A stretch of 64,000 bases of DNA, from contig JBCBBJ010000009.1 of assembly GCA_038531745.1 (NCBI GenBank), positions 1 through 64,000 on the forward strand, in the 5' to 3' direction. Shown piece after piece: positions 34,286 to 46,315 of the stretch. Both the position numbers and the translations under genes were made by a program. Numbering within the stretch: position 1 is the first letter of the stretch; every line of letters starts with the position of its first letter. The notes beneath the pieces are model-generated. The model was given only the letters and a program-made list of their open reading frames with translations. It had not been told where the DNA came from and made no database searches. This DNA is from CALLPQ01 sp038531745. Lineage in GTDB: Bacteria; Pseudomonadota; Alphaproteobacteria; Caulobacterales; Parvularculaceae.

Positions 34286-35808
34286 TGGTAGGCGCGCCGG
34301 AAATCCATCCGCCCCGTGAGCAATTTGAGCAGGGGTATGATAGCGGCGAGAGCCAGCTTGTTTACACCCGGGTTGTCAGTGACCTTGATACGCCGGTATC
34401 AGTATACCTGAAACTATGCGGGGGCTGTGAAAACAGTTTTTTGCTGGAGTCTGTGGAGGGCGGCGAGGTACTTGGCCGTCACTCGATCATTGGGCTTGAT
34501 CCCGATCTGATTTGGCGCGCCCTTACCGGCCCGGACGGGAAAAACCGTCCGCAAATCAATCGGGCCCCTGCCCTTACCCCGACCGCTTTTGACGACGACG
34601 ACGCACCGATGATGACAAGTTTTCAGACGGTGCTTGATGCCTCGCGTCTTGATGTACCGGAGGGATTGGCGCCCATGGCCGCCGGTTTGTTCGGCTATTT
34701 TGGCTACGACACCGTGCGCGAGGTCGAGCACCTGCCACGCCCGAAGAAGAACGGGCTTGATATTCCCACAGCCATATTCATCCGGCCGCGGCTTGTGGTT
34801 GTGTTTGATAATATCCGCCAGGAGATGACCTTTGCTACGCCGGTACGACCTGACGATCAAACAAACGCGAGCGATGCCTATGCCGAGGCGCTGGAGCGCC
34901 TCGCGCGCGGCGTGGCGGCCCTGAAAAACGCTGTGCCCGGCGAAGCCACCCATCTCTCACCGCGTCATGAGGCGACCAGCCAAGCCGCAAAACCGCAATC
35001 CAATACGACGCGTCCGGACTTTTTCCGGATGGTCGAAAAAGCACGCCGCTATATTGAAGCGGGCGATATTTTTCAGGTTGTTCTCAGTCAGCGTTTCTCT
35101 ACCCCTTTTGAAAAACCACCATTTGCGCTTTACCGCAGCCTGCGCCGCGAAAACCCTTCGCCCTTTCTGTTCTTTATGGCCTTTCCCGGCCATGCACTCG
35201 TAGGCTCAAGCCCGGAAATCTTAGTGCGTGTGAAGGATGAGGACATCACCATCAGACCGCTGGCGGGCACGCGCCCGCGCGGCCCCTGCCCGGCGGAAGA
35301 CAAAGCACTAGCCAAGGACTTGCTCGCCGATCCAAAAGAGCGCGCCGAACATCTGATGCTGCTCGATCTTGGGCGCAATGATGTGGGCCGCGCTGCGCAT
35401 ATGGGCTCGGTCACTGTCACCGATGAATTCGTTATTGAGCGCTATTCCCACGTGATGCATATCGTTTCCAACGTGGTCGGACGATTGCGTCCTGGATTGC
35501 GTCCCCTGGATGCAGTCCTGGCGGGTTTTCCGGCGGGAACAGTATCCGGCGCACCAAAAGTGCGGGCCATGGAGATTATCGACGAGTTGGAACATGACGC
35601 GCGGGCGCATTATGCGGGCGCGGTCGGCTATTTCGCCGCCGGCGGTGACGTTGATACGGCGATCACCCTGCGCACCGCCATCGTGAAAGACGGCGTCTTG
35701 CATGTGCAAGCGGGTGCAGGGATCGTCCATGACAGCAATCCCGATGCGGAATATACCGAATGCGTCAACAAAGCCCGCGCCTTATTTGCCGCCGCGGAAA
35801 AAGCGTGA
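34285..35808 (+). CDS. trpE: anthranilate synthase component I
   Basis: First enzyme of tryptophan synthesis: chorismate plus glutamine-derived ammonia to anthranilate. The 507-residue product has the Trp-feedback region LLESVEGGEVLGRHSIIG and chorismate-binding blocks GDIFQVVLSQRFSTPF, IRPLAGTRPRG, LMLLDLGRNDVGR and FPAGTVSGAPKVRAMEII. The ATG overlaps the ppiD stop (TGATG). No leader peptide or attenuator was seen between them, so expression follows ppiD. Confidence 0.95.
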   Translation: MVGAPEIHPPREQFEQGYDSGESQLVYTRVVSDLDTPVSVYLKLCGGCENSFLLESVEGGEVLGRHSIIGLDPDLIWRALTGPDGKNRPQINRAPALTPTAFDDDDAPMMTSFQTVLDASRLDVPEGLAPMAAGLFGYFGYDTVREVEHLPRPKKNGLDIPTAIFIRPRLVVVFDNIRQEMTFATPVRPDDQTNASDAYAEALERLARGVAALKNAVPGEATHLSPRHEATSQAAKPQSNTTRPDFFRMVEKARRYIEAGDIFQVVLSQRFSTPFEKPPFALYRSLRRENPSPFLFFMAFPGHALVGSSPEILVRVKDEDITIRPLAGTRPRGPCPAEDKALAKDLLADPKERAEHLMLLDLGRNDVGRAAHMGSVTVTDEFVIERYSHVMHIVSNVVGRLRPGLRPLDAVLAGFPAGTVSGAPKVRAMEIIDELEHDARAHYAGAVGYFAAGGDVDTAITLRTAIVKDGVLHVQAGAGIVHDSNPDAEYTECVNKARALFAAAEKA

Positions 35809-35845
35809 GTGCGGACTCTGAATTGGGCGCAAAGTATAAAGGGGC

Positions 35846-37114
35846 TTAAGGCGCAAGCCATGGGGCTATCTGATCACGCCCCAAAATTGTCTGATAATCG
35901 GGACGCGGCCGAATGATACTGAAAGCGTCGCCCTTGACCATCACCTCTGGCACAAGGGGTCTCGAATTATATTCCGAGGACTGAACAGCGCCATAGGCAC
36001 CGGCCGACATGAACGCCACAAGATCGCCGGCCGCCAGCGCAGGCAATGAACGTGCCCGGGCAAAGCGGTCGCCGGTTTCACAAATTGGCCCCACCACATC
36101 ATAGGCAACCGGGTCACCCGCGTCGCGGGCAACAACCGCGCGCAGATCATGATAGGCATCATACAAGGCCGGGCGCAGAAGATCGTTCATGGCAGCATCG
36201 ATGATCAGAAACCGTCGATCTGTGCCGGGCTTGTTAAAAATGACCTGGCTAACCAGAATGCCTGCATTTCCCACAATCATCCTGCCGGGCTCAAAAATCA
36301 GCTGCACACCGAGTGGATCGGCAATCCGCCGGATCATGGTCGCATATTCATCAGGGTGCGGCGGGATCGCATCACCATCCGCATAGGGAATACCAAGCCC
36401 GCCACCCAGATCGACCCGCTCAATGGGAATACCCTCAGCGCGCAAGCTTAAAACCAGATCGGCAACTTTTTTAAATGCGGTTTCAAACGGGGCAAGGTCA
36501 GCAATCTGCGAGCCGATGTGCACATCAACCGCCTTCACGGCGATACCCGGTAACCTGTGGGCCTGCGCGAAAAGGGCGTGGGCGCGGGACCACGGAATAC
36601 CGAATTTGTCCTCCGCCTTGCCGGTGGAGATTTTCTCATGTGCGCCAGCACTCACATCAGGGTTCACCCGGAAGGCAATCGGCGCCACGGCCCCGCGGGC
36701 CAGGGCGACTTCGTTTAATTGATGAAGTTCGGGTTCGGATTCCACATTGAATTGGTGGATGCCCTCCCCGAGCGCATAAGCCATTTCATCGCGGGTTTTG
36801 CCCACTCCGGAAAAAACGATTTTCTCACCTGGAATCCCAACCGCCCGGGCTCGGCGCAATTCACCCTCAGACACGACATCGGCACCCGCCCCCTCTTGCG
36901 CCAAGACTGTCAGTACCGAGAGGTTCGAGTTTGCTTTGACCGAATAGGCCGTCAACATATCCGCATCACCAAAGGCGCCGCGAAACACCTGCATATGACG
37001 GCGGATCGTTGCTTCGCTATAGCAATAAAACGGGGTGCCGACGGCGTCCGCAATATCGGTGAGCGCCACGTCCTCCGCGTGCATAACACCGCCGCGTTCT
37101 TCAAAATGATGCAT
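35846..37114 (-). CDS. lysA: diaminopimelate decarboxylase
   Basis: PLP enzyme making L-lysine from meso-diaminopimelate. The 422-residue, fold III enzyme has the PLP lysine in LTAYSVKANSNLSVL, the GGLGIPYADGD glycine loop, EPGRMIVGNAG and the C-terminal CETGDRFARAR. It starts 6 bp after the lptM stop, in an argH-lptM-lysA operon. Confidence 0.96.
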   Translation of the reverse strand: MHHFEERGGVMHAEDVALTDIADAVGTPFYCYSEATIRRHMQVFRGAFGDADMLTAYSVKANSNLSVLTVLAQEGAGADVVSEGELRRARAVGIPGEKIVFSGVGKTRDEMAYALGEGIHQFNVESEPELHQLNEVALARGAVAPIAFRVNPDVSAGAHEKISTGKAEDKFGIPWSRAHALFAQAHRLPGIAVKAVDVHIGSQIADLAPFETAFKKVADLVLSLRAEGIPIERVDLGGGLGIPYADGDAIPPHPDEYATMIRRIADPLGVQLIFEPGRMIVGNAGILVSQVIFNKPGTDRRFLIIDAAMNDLLRPALYDAYHDLRAVVARDAGDPVAYDVVGPICETGDRFARARSLPALAAGDLVAFMSAGAYGAVQSSEYNSRPLVPEVMVKGDAFSIIRPRPDYQTILGRDQIAPWLAP

Positions 37115-37120
37115 AGGGTT

Positions 37121-37237
37121 CTACCGGGTTGAGCGTGTCTGCTCGTCCGCATCATCGGGCGGGCGGACGGGCACTTTTTTGCCGCAAGAAGACACCATCA
37201 GGGCGAGAGCGAAAATCAGTATCAGGAGTTTATGCAT
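37121..37237 (-). CDS. lptM: small lipoprotein, LptM (YifL) family
   Basis: A 38-residue product starting MHKLLILIFALALMVSSCGK. The lipobox VSSC gives a lipidated Cys18, followed by a short Pro/Asp-rich tail. In enterobacteria LptM assists maturation of the LptD outer-membrane LPS translocon, and its gene lies beside lysine-pathway genes, as here. The ATG overlaps the argH stop (TAATG) and the stop is 6 bp before lysA. Confidence 0.8.
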   Translation of the reverse strand: MHKLLILIFALALMVSSCGKKVPVRPPDDADEQTRSTR

Positions 37238-38676
37238 TATACCGGGTCCTTTAGCTGGTCTCGCCAGCGGTCTGCCATGTGTCTTACCCGATCGGGCGCT
37301 GTGCCGCCATAGGATGTGCGCGAGCCAACCGATGCGTCAACGCTTAGGACTGAAAAGACATTATCGGTGATACGCGGCTCAACCGCCTGCATATCGCTAA
37401 GGGATAAATCGGCCAAACCACATCCTTTTTCCTCCGCCAAGGCCACGAGTGCGCCGGTCACGTGATGCGCATCGCGGAAGGCAAGACCGGGCCCGCGCAC
37501 CAGCCAGTCAGCCAAATCGGTTGCTGTCGAAAACCCGCTATCGGCCAAAGCCAGCATTGCCGCCTCATTAACGGTCCAGGACGAAACCATGCCGGTCATC
37601 GCACCAAGGACCAGCGCAAAATCATCAAAGGCACGAAAGGTGGCGGCTTTGTCGTCCTGCATGTCCTTGGCATAGGCGAGCGGCAGTCCTTTCATCATCA
37701 TTTGCACATGGGTGAAGGCACCAATCATCTGACCGATCTTACCACGGATCAATTCTGCCGCATCGGGATTGCGTTTTTGCGGCATGATAGAGGAGCCTGT
37801 GGACCAGGCATCGGACAAACGCAAAAACCCAAACGGCGCACTGGACCAGATAACGATTTCGTCCGCCAAACGCGACAGATGACCGGCGCTGATGGTTGCT
37901 GTGCTGAGCGCCTCGAGGGCAAAATCGCGCGACGACACTGCATCGAGCGAATTGGCAGCGGGCCGATCAAAGCCAAGCGCCGCTGCGGTCCTTTCCCGGT
38001 CAATGGGAAAGGACGTTCCAGCCAAGGCCGCCGCGCCAAGGGGGCATTCATTCATCCGCACCCGCGCATCGGCGAACCGGGCCCGGTCACGGGCAAGCAT
38101 CTCCACATAGGCAAGACAATGGTGACCAAACGTGATGGGTTGCGCGGTTTGCAGATGGGTAAATCCCGGCATGATCGTCTCGGCGTGCTCGCGGGCGCAC
38201 TGGGTCAGCGCACCCATGAGCTCGGTCAACGCACGCTCGCTATCGGTGCAGGCCGTGCGCACCCAAAGGCGAAAATCAGTTGCCACCTGATCATTGCGGG
38301 AGCGCGCGGTGTGCAAACGCGACGCTGGTTCCCCAATATGGGTGCGCAATCGCGCCTCGATATTCATATGGATATCTTCAAGGGCCGCCGAAAATGGAAA
38401 GGAGCCGTCTTCAATTTCGCGGGTAATGATGTCGAGCCCGCGATTGATCTCTTTGAGATCATTCTCGGAGATTATACGCGTGTGCGCGAGCATGGCCGCA
38501 TGGGCCCGCGAACCGGCGATATCCTCACGCCAGAGCCGTTGGTCCACATCAATCGAGGCGTTGATTGCTTCCATGAGAGCGGCGGGCCCATCAGCGAACC
38601 GCCCGCCCCACATGGCGTTGGATGCCTTTACACCGTTGCGCGCCGTTGTGTTTTTATCCTTGTGCGGTCCACTCAT
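37237..38676 (-). CDS. argH: argininosuccinate lyase
   Basis: Last step of arginine synthesis, splitting argininosuccinate into arginine and fumarate. The 479-residue product has MWGGRFADGPAALMEAINAS near the start, TAQPITFGHHCLAYVEM, and the fumarase-superfamily signature GSSIMPQKRNPDAAELIRGK. The ATG at 38676 (MSGPHKDKNT) follows AAGGA about 10 nt upstream; the frame remains open 31 codons further without homology. Confidence 0.95.
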   Translation of the reverse strand: MSGPHKDKNTTARNGVKASNAMWGGRFADGPAALMEAINASIDVDQRLWREDIAGSRAHAAMLAHTRIISENDLKEINRGLDIITREIEDGSFPFSAALEDIHMNIEARLRTHIGEPASRLHTARSRNDQVATDFRLWVRTACTDSERALTELMGALTQCAREHAETIMPGFTHLQTAQPITFGHHCLAYVEMLARDRARFADARVRMNECPLGAAALAGTSFPIDRERTAAALGFDRPAANSLDAVSSRDFALEALSTATISAGHLSRLADEIVIWSSAPFGFLRLSDAWSTGSSIMPQKRNPDAAELIRGKIGQMIGAFTHVQMMMKGLPLAYAKDMQDDKAATFRAFDDFALVLGAMTGMVSSWTVNEAAMLALADSGFSTATDLADWLVRGPGLAFRDAHHVTGALVALAEEKGCGLADLSLSDMQAVEPRITDNVFSVLSVDASVGSRTSYGGTAPDRVRHMADRWRDQLKDPV

Positions 38677-38914
38677 GGCAGTTTTGTCCTTACATAAATA
38701 CGCGCCTAGGGGCCACGGCAGGGCACGGGGGCCCACTGTGGAGGCACTAAGGCGCGACCCTGTCGACATTGACGATGGCGGCCGGCAATTTGTATTGCCG
38801 GGGAAAACATCATTCGTCCAGCACGATCCAACACGCCCCGAGTGCCTGCCAGGTGACCATCAACCAGCGGGCGTTAAAACGGGCATAAGGGACACCGCCG
38901 GAAAGGGTACGCAA

Positions 38915-39511
38915 ATGAAAACACCGCGTTTTTGGTTGATGGTCTGGGGCGGCATCGGCTCGCTTATTCTGGCCTATGTGCTGATCGCCGCGAGCCTGAA
39001 GCCGCCAGCCCGTGGCATCGACACTACGCCCCTTTTGGTGGGGGAAATGGTGGATTTTACGCCCGCCTTTCCGCCCCGCCCGGCCCCGGAAATCCCGTTT
39101 CAATCGGGCGATACCATGATCACGCTTCAAGAGTTTCGCGGTCAGGTTGTGCTGGTGAATTTCTGGGCAACCTGGTGCGCGCCCTGCGTGAAAGAATTGC
39201 CATCGCTTAACGCCCTTCAGGCTCAGCTCGAGGACCAGAAATTCAAAGTAGTTGCAATTGCCGCGGACCCGCGCGGGCCCGAGGTTGCCCGCACCTTTCT
39301 CGACAAGCTCAATATCAGCAATCTTGATCTCTATGCCGATCCGCGTCTCCTCTTCGCCGCGGCCATTGGCGGCGCCAATGTGCTGCCGGTCTCTATCCTT
39401 TATGATGGCACAGGCACTGAAATTGGCCGACTGACCGGCGAAGCGGTCTGGGATAGCCCGGAAGCCATCCGCCTCATTCGCGCGGTGATTGAGGGACGCG
39501 AGGTTAAGTAA
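38915..39511 (+). CDS. TlpA/ResA-type membrane-anchored thioredoxin
   Basis: The 198-residue protein has an N-terminal anchor (WLMVWGGIGSLILAYVLIAA, about 7-26) and a periplasmic thioredoxin fold with the redox motif WCAPC in VNFWATWCAPCVKELPSL. Such proteins reduce disulfides of periplasmic partners, often in cytochrome c assembly. GAAAGG precedes the ATG. It is divergent from argH. Confidence 0.9.
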   Translation: MKTPRFWLMVWGGIGSLILAYVLIAASLKPPARGIDTTPLLVGEMVDFTPAFPPRPAPEIPFQSGDTMITLQEFRGQVVLVNFWATWCAPCVKELPSLNALQAQLEDQKFKVVAIAADPRGPEVARTFLDKLNISNLDLYADPRLLFAAAIGGANVLPVSILYDGTGTEIGRLTGEAVWDSPEAIRLIRAVIEGREVK

Positions 39512-39616
39512 CTCAAGCCCAAGGGCACCGATGGATTTTTGGCGACAATGCCGCTATCCCCGGCATAGCGCCGGATAGCAAATTGCGGCAACAAGGCGAA
39601 TTGCGTTGGTATTTTC

Positions 39617-41035
39617 ATGGTCTTCTCAGATCGCACGTTCCTGTTTCTCTTTTTGCCGATTGCCCTTGGTGTCTTGTTTCTTGCCCGGAAGGCGCGTGTT
39701 TATCTTCTATCAATCATTATACTGAGTATTTTATTTTACTATTATTCATCAGGCATTCTCGTTACCCTATTGATTGGTGTGTCCCTATTTGCCTGGGTCG
39801 CTGGCATCCTTGTTTCCCGTTATCGGTCCAAGATATTAATCTTTTGTTCCGTTGCTATCTTATTTCTACCGCTTGCCTGGTTCAAATATGCCTTCTTTGC
39901 CGGAAAAATCATTGGCCTTGACGAAGATAGCGCGTCCTATGACCTCTTGAGTACAATACTTCTACCTGTGGGTATCTCATTTTATACTTTCCAGGCTGTA
40001 TCCTATGTAATCGATGTCTGGCGCGGAACCCTCCCCGCAGACCGCAATATTTTCCGCTTCACGGCCTATTTGACCTTTTTCCCACAACTAATTGCAGGCC
40101 CCATTGTTCGGTATGCGGACGTGGCAACGAAATTTGCAAACCCGGACACTAGCAGCGACCGCTTTGTCAAAGGGATCGTACGTTTCACCCACGGGCTGGT
40201 CAAAAAAGTGCTGATTGCCGATACCATCGCGCCCATCGCAACCGCCTGCTTTGCGCTCAATGGGGCAGAGTTAACCTTCGCAACGGCGCTCATCGGTATT
40301 GCGGCTTATACACTGCAGATTTACTTCGATTTCTCCGGCTATTCCGATATGGCTATCGGATTGGGATTGATGGCGGGCATCCGCTTCCCGGAGAATTTCA
40401 ACGCACCCTATCAGGCGCGGTCAGTCACCGAGTTTTGGCGTCGCTGGCATATTTCCCTATCAAGCTGGTTTCGCGATTATCTATATATTCCCTTGGGTGG
40501 GAACCGACATGGGCCGGCCCGGACCTATTTCAATCTCTTCATTGTTTTTCTTGCCACCGGCCTCTGGCACGGTGCAGCATGGGTGTTTATATGGTGGGGC
40601 CTTTATCACGGCTTATTTTTAATCGGTGAGCGGATCATCTGGGGAAAGGCAGCAGGGCAACAATCGCGACCCGTGCTACGCTGGCTCTATTTACTGCCGG
40701 TTGTTTCCAATGGTTGGCTGTTGTTTCGAGCATCCTCGATGGATCAGGTTTACCAATTCCTCCGCGCCCTCCTAAATCCGTTTCACGCCAGCGCGTTTAC
40801 GCTGCACCCAAACCTGATCGGTGCATTGGCCCCGGGTGCGATGTTGATATTTCTTGTTGGGCTGTTGTCTTTTGTAACCAAGCCATCCCAGCCTTTGGGG
40901 GTGATGCTAGAACGTCAAGTGGATCAACCAAATCGTCGCCTTTTGCCATACGCGTACACGGCAGTGTCTCTCGCGGCTGTTTCGGTTGTCATTCTATCTG
41001 CAAACTATAGTCCGTTTTTATATTTTCGTTTTTGA
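39617..41035 (+). CDS. MBOAT-family O-acyltransferase (AlgI/PatA-like)
   Basis: Multi-pass membrane O-acyltransferase that moves acetyl groups out to polysaccharide O-acetylation partners. The 472-residue product has about 11 helices, the hallmark YFDFSGYSDMAIGLGLM and FPENFNAPYQARSVTEFWRR. The active-site His lies in TGLWHGAAWVFIWWGLYHG. Base composition is clearly more AT-rich than the flanking genes. It is 9 bp before its partner gene. Confidence 0.93.
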   Translation: MVFSDRTFLFLFLPIALGVLFLARKARVYLLSIIILSILFYYYSSGILVTLLIGVSLFAWVAGILVSRYRSKILIFCSVAILFLPLAWFKYAFFAGKIIGLDEDSASYDLLSTILLPVGISFYTFQAVSYVIDVWRGTLPADRNIFRFTAYLTFFPQLIAGPIVRYADVATKFANPDTSSDRFVKGIVRFTHGLVKKVLIADTIAPIATACFALNGAELTFATALIGIAAYTLQIYFDFSGYSDMAIGLGLMAGIRFPENFNAPYQARSVTEFWRRWHISLSSWFRDYLYIPLGGNRHGPARTYFNLFIVFLATGLWHGAAWVFIWWGLYHGLFLIGERIIWGKAAGQQSRPVLRWLYLLPVVSNGWLLFRASSMDQVYQFLRALLNPFHASAFTLHPNLIGALAPGAMLIFLVGLLSFVTKPSQPLGVMLERQVDQPNRRLLPYAYTAVSLAAVSVVILSANYSPFLYFRF

Positions 41036-41044
41036 GGACAAACC

Positions 41045-42580
41045 ATGTCGATGGTCACACCGAAAAATCGCAAAGCCGAACACAATTATGTGGTGGGACT
41101 CTTTGTTATTTTCCTCAGTCTCCCCTTGGCCTTCCGTGTCATCGCGCCATTGACGGAACCCTATGGTCGCAAACCCTTTACCCCGCAACCCACACTATCC
41201 GCTCTTGCCAATAACGAACCCTCGGACGTATTTGAAACGTTTTCCAATGCCCAATTCGAACGGTCCATCGCGGTTAAGACAGCGATCAGCCTGAAAAACA
41301 AAGCTCAATACCATCTCCTAAATTATCTTGATACAGAGCAGGTTATTTCTGGCACAGACGGATGGCTTTTTTACAAACCACAATTTCTCGATGGCACATG
41401 TTATCGTGATCAGCGTCTGTCATTTCTGGGTCATCGGATTCAAACATTCGTCAGCATGGCCCGGACGGTTGATATACCAGTAGACATCAGCATGTCCCCA
41501 GATAAAGCGACCGTTTATCCTGACCGTCTCCACCCGCGTTCCCGGTGGCTTACGGCCTGCCATTCGGCAAATAGTACCAAGCTAAGGACGATAATGCGGG
41601 CGCGTGTTCCGGATTTGATTGACCATTACGATGCAATCATTCCGCATAAGGGCAATGACAAACTCTATTATCAAACCGATACCCATTGGACCGAGATTGG
41701 CGCGACCTATGCACTTCGCCAATTGGCAAATCGCATGCTAAGCGTGCCCGAAGATGATCAACAATCAATCCTCGATGATTTTGATATAGGCGAAACGAAG
41801 AAAGTCACGGACTTGGCGGCGATATCTCTGCTTGGGCAACCGGAAAAGCTGATTAGTCTTTCAGACAGATCCCGAGAACATATTAAAACCTCGCTCCTCA
41901 AAATACGCAAAGAGGTCGTTTTCATTCACGATTCTTTTTACGGCACCTTGCAAGTGTTCAAATTCTTTCCAAAGGCTCGCACATTCAACCGCGGTAATAA
42001 GACAATGGCTCGCCTCCTAGTTTCTGAGCTGAAAGGTAATGCCGCAAAACGCCTTGTCTTCAACGCCGTTGATCGCAATTTTGTGTCGCGTATGGAGCAT
42101 TACTTTGTGTCAGCACCAAAAGTCATGGACGCCGTGACGGCACGAAATGGCGCGCTTGCAAAACAAATTTGCCCGGCACGTGCGCAGCAAGATCAATATC
42201 CACACTCTGTCCAATATCGTAATATGGTCCCCCGCCAGGAACCAAACGCAATGCCGCGGGGCAGAGGTAAATTTACCGCAACAACAAACGATCCAATTTT
42301 AATCCTTCAAACGAAGGAGCCAATCCGTGGGCAGTGTCTGAAGATTTCGATTGAGGTGACAAAAGCTGACCGCGTAAAAATCTATTTACCGCCATTCCAC
42401 CGCACTACCGATGTGCGACCGTGGGAAGAGGGGCGCACCCTCACCTACCGCTTAAAGCCCGGCGTAAACGATATACATCTCGTCCTCCCCCGTAACCTTC
42501 GCGGACACAAGCTTCGTATCGATCCGATCAACACGAAAGCCCCGTTTGGTCTCACAACGCTGGCGGTTTTTCGCCCCTAA
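41045..42580 (+). CDS. AlgJ/AlgX-like SGNH O-acetyltransferase
   Basis: Periplasm-facing partner of the MBOAT protein. The 511-residue product has an N-terminal anchor (VVGLFVIFLSLPLAFRVIAP), GTDGWLFYKPQFLDG, the AlgX/AlgJ-type Asp-His motif in YYQTDTHWTEIGATYALRQL and the nucleophile Ser in VVFIHDSFYGTL. A C-terminal beta-rich region of about 120 residues could bind carbohydrate. The acceptor glycan is unknown: no polymer synthesis genes are nearby. The gene is AT-rich like its partner. Confidence 0.88.
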   Translation: MSMVTPKNRKAEHNYVVGLFVIFLSLPLAFRVIAPLTEPYGRKPFTPQPTLSALANNEPSDVFETFSNAQFERSIAVKTAISLKNKAQYHLLNYLDTEQVISGTDGWLFYKPQFLDGTCYRDQRLSFLGHRIQTFVSMARTVDIPVDISMSPDKATVYPDRLHPRSRWLTACHSANSTKLRTIMRARVPDLIDHYDAIIPHKGNDKLYYQTDTHWTEIGATYALRQLANRMLSVPEDDQQSILDDFDIGETKKVTDLAAISLLGQPEKLISLSDRSREHIKTSLLKIRKEVVFIHDSFYGTLQVFKFFPKARTFNRGNKTMARLLVSELKGNAAKRLVFNAVDRNFVSRMEHYFVSAPKVMDAVTARNGALAKQICPARAQQDQYPHSVQYRNMVPRQEPNAMPRGRGKFTATTNDPILILQTKEPIRGQCLKISIEVTKADRVKIYLPPFHRTTDVRPWEEGRTLTYRLKPGVNDIHLVLPRNLRGHKLRIDPINTKAPFGLTTLAVFRP

Positions 42581-42678
42581 AACAGCGTCGCTTCACTTGT
42601 AATGGGGACACGACTCTACGTCTTTGTCTGTACGCATTTGCGGATAGCAGACCGCACACTCTTCGCCTAGAATCGCAA

Positions 42679-42706
42679 AAAAAGAGGTCACCTTACGATG
42701 ACCTCT
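42679..42706 (-). terminator. intrinsic terminator after acnA
   Basis: Arms AGAGGTCA (42683-42690) and TGACCTCT (42699-42706) with an 8-nt loop; on the minus strand a run of seven T follows. It lies 30 bp beyond the acnA stop. Confidence 0.85.
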
Positions 42707-42735
42707 GATCACTTGCCCGCTAATGAGGAGACGTC

Positions 42736-45408
<2,673 letters not shown>

Positions 45409-45621
45409 TGGGCATACTCCGTGGGGTGCGCGTTGAGCGGTGATAATGTTGGATTTTGTGGGCCCGTTCACTGACCCAATATCGCATTGTTATGCCTTAG
45501 GCGCCTGCCCAACGCAATTGGGCCAAAAGGTGCGCGGGCAGGGGTCGCGAACGGTTGCTGGTTGTGAAACGGTCCGCCATAATAACGCAATGATTCGAAA
45601 GCGTAGTGAGAGTAGATAACC

Positions 45622-46173
45622 ATGACCGAAGGCCCAACCCGATCCATCTCCAAAACCCGCGCTACCGTTGCTTGCTTTTCCGCCATCGGCACCCTTGCCA
45701 TCGCCCTGGTGGCCACAAGCCCAGCAATTGCTCAAACACCGCGCGCCATTGCCACCTTTGGCGATTGGGGGGTTTTTGAAAAGGTCACCGGCGAGGACAA
45801 AATCTGCTTTGCCGCCACCGAGGCCAAGTCAAAACAGCCCACGAATGTAAAGCATGGCGATGTGTTCTTTCTGGTCGCCACGTGGAAATCCGGCGCGGCA
45901 ATCAACCAGCCGAGCCTGATGACCGGGTATAATTTGCGCGCTGCGCCAGAACCAAAATTGCGTGTGGGCTCCGACAGCTGGGAGATGTATTCGTCGGAAA
46001 ACGAAGCTTTCGTGGAAAGCGACGCCGATGAGCGCCGTCTCGTGAGCGCCATGCGCCGTGGTTCCACCATGCGGGTGTCGGCCATGTCTGAACGGGGCAC
46101 CGCAACAAGCTACAATATTTCCTTGTCAGGCGTGACGGCCGCGCTGCGCCGGGTTGAGGAAGCTTGCCGCTGA
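45622..46173 (+). CDS. invasion-associated locus B (IalB) family protein
   Basis: The 183-residue secreted protein has a signal peptide ending near PAIAQ (about residue 38) and the IalB-domain features FGDWGVFEK, ICFAATEAK, LRVGSDSWEMYSSENEAFVE and a C-terminal EEACR. IalB is named from Bartonella, but homologues are widespread in free-living alphaproteobacteria, where the role is unknown. Confidence 0.85.
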   Translation: MTEGPTRSISKTRATVACFSAIGTLAIALVATSPAIAQTPRAIATFGDWGVFEKVTGEDKICFAATEAKSKQPTNVKHGDVFFLVATWKSGAAINQPSLMTGYNLRAAPEPKLRVGSDSWEMYSSENEAFVESDADERRLVSAMRRGSTMRVSAMSERGTATSYNISLSGVTAALRRVEEACR

Positions 46174-46315
46174 TGTAACCGTCCGACGGATAGCAATTTT
46201 CGCAGCATTATCGTCCCCTTGAAGAAATAAACTGCATTACCCATTTCTTAATCATGGGAGATGGGGCATCGCATAGTACTGATTTGACCAGGCCCCCAAA
46301 CGTAAGGGGTTTGGC

